NCBI RefSeq assembly: GCF_000517625.1
Contig: NZ_CP007056.1
Location: 496,001-560,000, forward strand
DNA length: 64,000 bases
Origin: Halostagnicola larsenii XH-48
Lineage (GTDB): Archaea > Halobacteriota > Halobacteria > Halobacteriales > Natrialbaceae
Reading direction: 5' to 3'
The translations under genes and the position numbers were made by a program. Positions within the stretch are counted from its first letter, which is position 1. Each line of letters opens with the position of its first letter. The notes under the pieces are model-generated. The model saw only the letters and a list, made by a program, of their open reading frames with translations. It had not been told where the DNA came from and did no database searches. This document shows positions 63,410 to 64,000 of this stretch, piece after piece.

Positions 63410-64000
63410 TTAGTTTGACTGTGTCTCGACATCGGGCGGGCTCTCCCATTCGGCACCGTCGTCCTGTGGCTCGTATCCGAGCACCTCCTTTGCGTGTTCG
63501 GTGTCGAACCACCGGCCGGCGTTATCGCTCACCGCGTAGAACGCATCGTACGTTACCGTCTCGTTCTCGAGACAGCACTCGATCAGGTGGGCGAAGTCAC
63601 GCTGTGAGGTCCAGGTGCACTTCAGTCGCTTGACCATCTCTTCGTACTCGTCGCTGCCGCGCTCCCACGACCCCGTTTGACTGGGGTCCCAGGCTCCACC
63701 TTCCGGATCGACGCCGTCTTCGGTACCCCGCTGGACGCCGCGTTCGGCGTCGCCGTAGGGATGATCGTACGGATCTGGTCGAACGCTCGAGATCCGAATC
63801 GAGAAAAACTGCGACGGTGGCGAGTCGGAACGTGCGTGAACCCGACCGATATGTTCGCCGAACATCTTCGTCGCGCCGTAGTAGCCGTCCGGTTTCGGGA
63901 GCGACTCGTGATCCAGCAGGAGGGGGTGATCCTCCTCGTACAGTTCCGGGGAGTTATCCTCCTCGTACAACCCCATCACGCGTTGTGAGGACGCGAATAT
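63410..64000 (-). CDS. second uronate dehydrogenase-like SDR, N-terminus cut by window end
   Basis: 197 codons visible, frame open to base 64000. Aligns to the udh product at 17757 from its substrate motif onward: FASSQRVMGLYEEDN, YYGATKMFGEHIGR (Tyr, Lys catalytic), QFFSIRISSVRPDPYDHPYGD, and the end YEPQDDGAEWESPP. Compared with the first copy it reads SQR where Udh has the substrate-binding TNH, and it carries about 20 extra residues in the loop after the PYGDAE segment. It may oxidise a different aldose or uronate. The missing N-terminal NAD-binding part is beyond the window. Confidence 0.8.
   Translation of the reverse strand: MFASSQRVMGLYEEDNSPELYEEDHPLLLDHESLPKPDGYYGATKMFGEHIGRVHARSDSPPSQFFSIRISSVRPDPYDHPYGDAERGVQRGTEDGVDPEGGAWDPSQTGSWERGSDEYEEMVKRLKCTWTSQRDFAHLIECCLENETVTYDAFYAVSDNAGRWFDTEHAKEVLGYEPQDDGAEWESPPDVETQSN

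Noticed and set aside
63105-63413. 102-codon plus-strand frame between GH4 and the second udh
   Set aside because: No ribosome or TATA support and composition unlike neighbouring genes.

Overview
The window is chromosomal or megaplasmid DNA of an extremely halophilic archaeon (class Halobacteria). The evidence is GC-rich acidic coding sequence, twin-arginine (Tat) signals and Tat lipoboxes on exported proteins, TATA-like elements 25-35 bases before near-leaderless starts, and gene families known from Haloferax-type sugar catabolism. No rRNA, tRNA, CRISPR array or intact insertion sequence was seen. Genus-level placement is not possible by eye.

Almost every gene fits one theme: use of pectin and its arabinan/galactan side chains, plus pentoses. 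Left part (1-14 kb, visibly more AT-rich): the end of a dppBC-type permease pair with a 65-aa membrane protein, two Tat-exported family PL1 pectate-lyase-like proteins, a GH4 glycosidase, two Gfo/Idh/MocA oxidoreductases (one truncated), a TIM-barrel sugar isomerase/epimerase, a ThuA-like protein and an alpha/beta hydrolase. Hexuronate block (14-24 kb): two enolase-superfamily dehydratases, a KdgD/DapA-type lyase, uronate dehydrogenase, an UlaG-like metallohydrolase, an alpha-ketoglutarate-semialdehyde dehydrogenase, a PPC/DUF296 protein and another Gfo enzyme. A third, multidomain lyase and an unrecognised 636-aa protein follow (24-28 kb).

Middle (28.6-45 kb): an M24/creatinase-fold protein without its metal-ligand aspartates, a GH51 arabinofuranosidase, a universal stress protein, a GntP permease and a zinc alcohol dehydrogenase. 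Next come the haloarchaeal xylose/arabinose genes xacA, xacD, xacF, xacE and the IclR regulator xacR, with a second ThuA-like gene, a second GH51 and an SDR. Right part (45.7-64 kb): the CUT1 importer XacGHIJK with two ATPases. A second CUT1 importer has a YesL/DUF624 protein embedded and runs into GH2, GH127 and GH4 glycosidases. A second uronate dehydrogenase-like gene runs off the right edge.

Working model (inference): the Tat-secreted lyases cut the polymer outside the cell and ABC importers bring in oligomers. The glycosidases have no signal peptides and trim them in the cytoplasm. Hexuronates (Udh, cycloisomerase/dehydratase, KdgD) and pentoses (XacA, XacD, XacE) are then oxidised without phosphorylation and meet at alpha-ketoglutarate semialdehyde, which two paralogous dehydrogenases feed into the TCA cycle. 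The most novel items are the unrecognised 636-aa protein beside a lyase, a promoter motif shared by the three lyase genes, the UlaG-like lactonase candidate, the metal-ligand-free M24 protein, and a motif-plus-hairpin element found in two long gene-free gaps.
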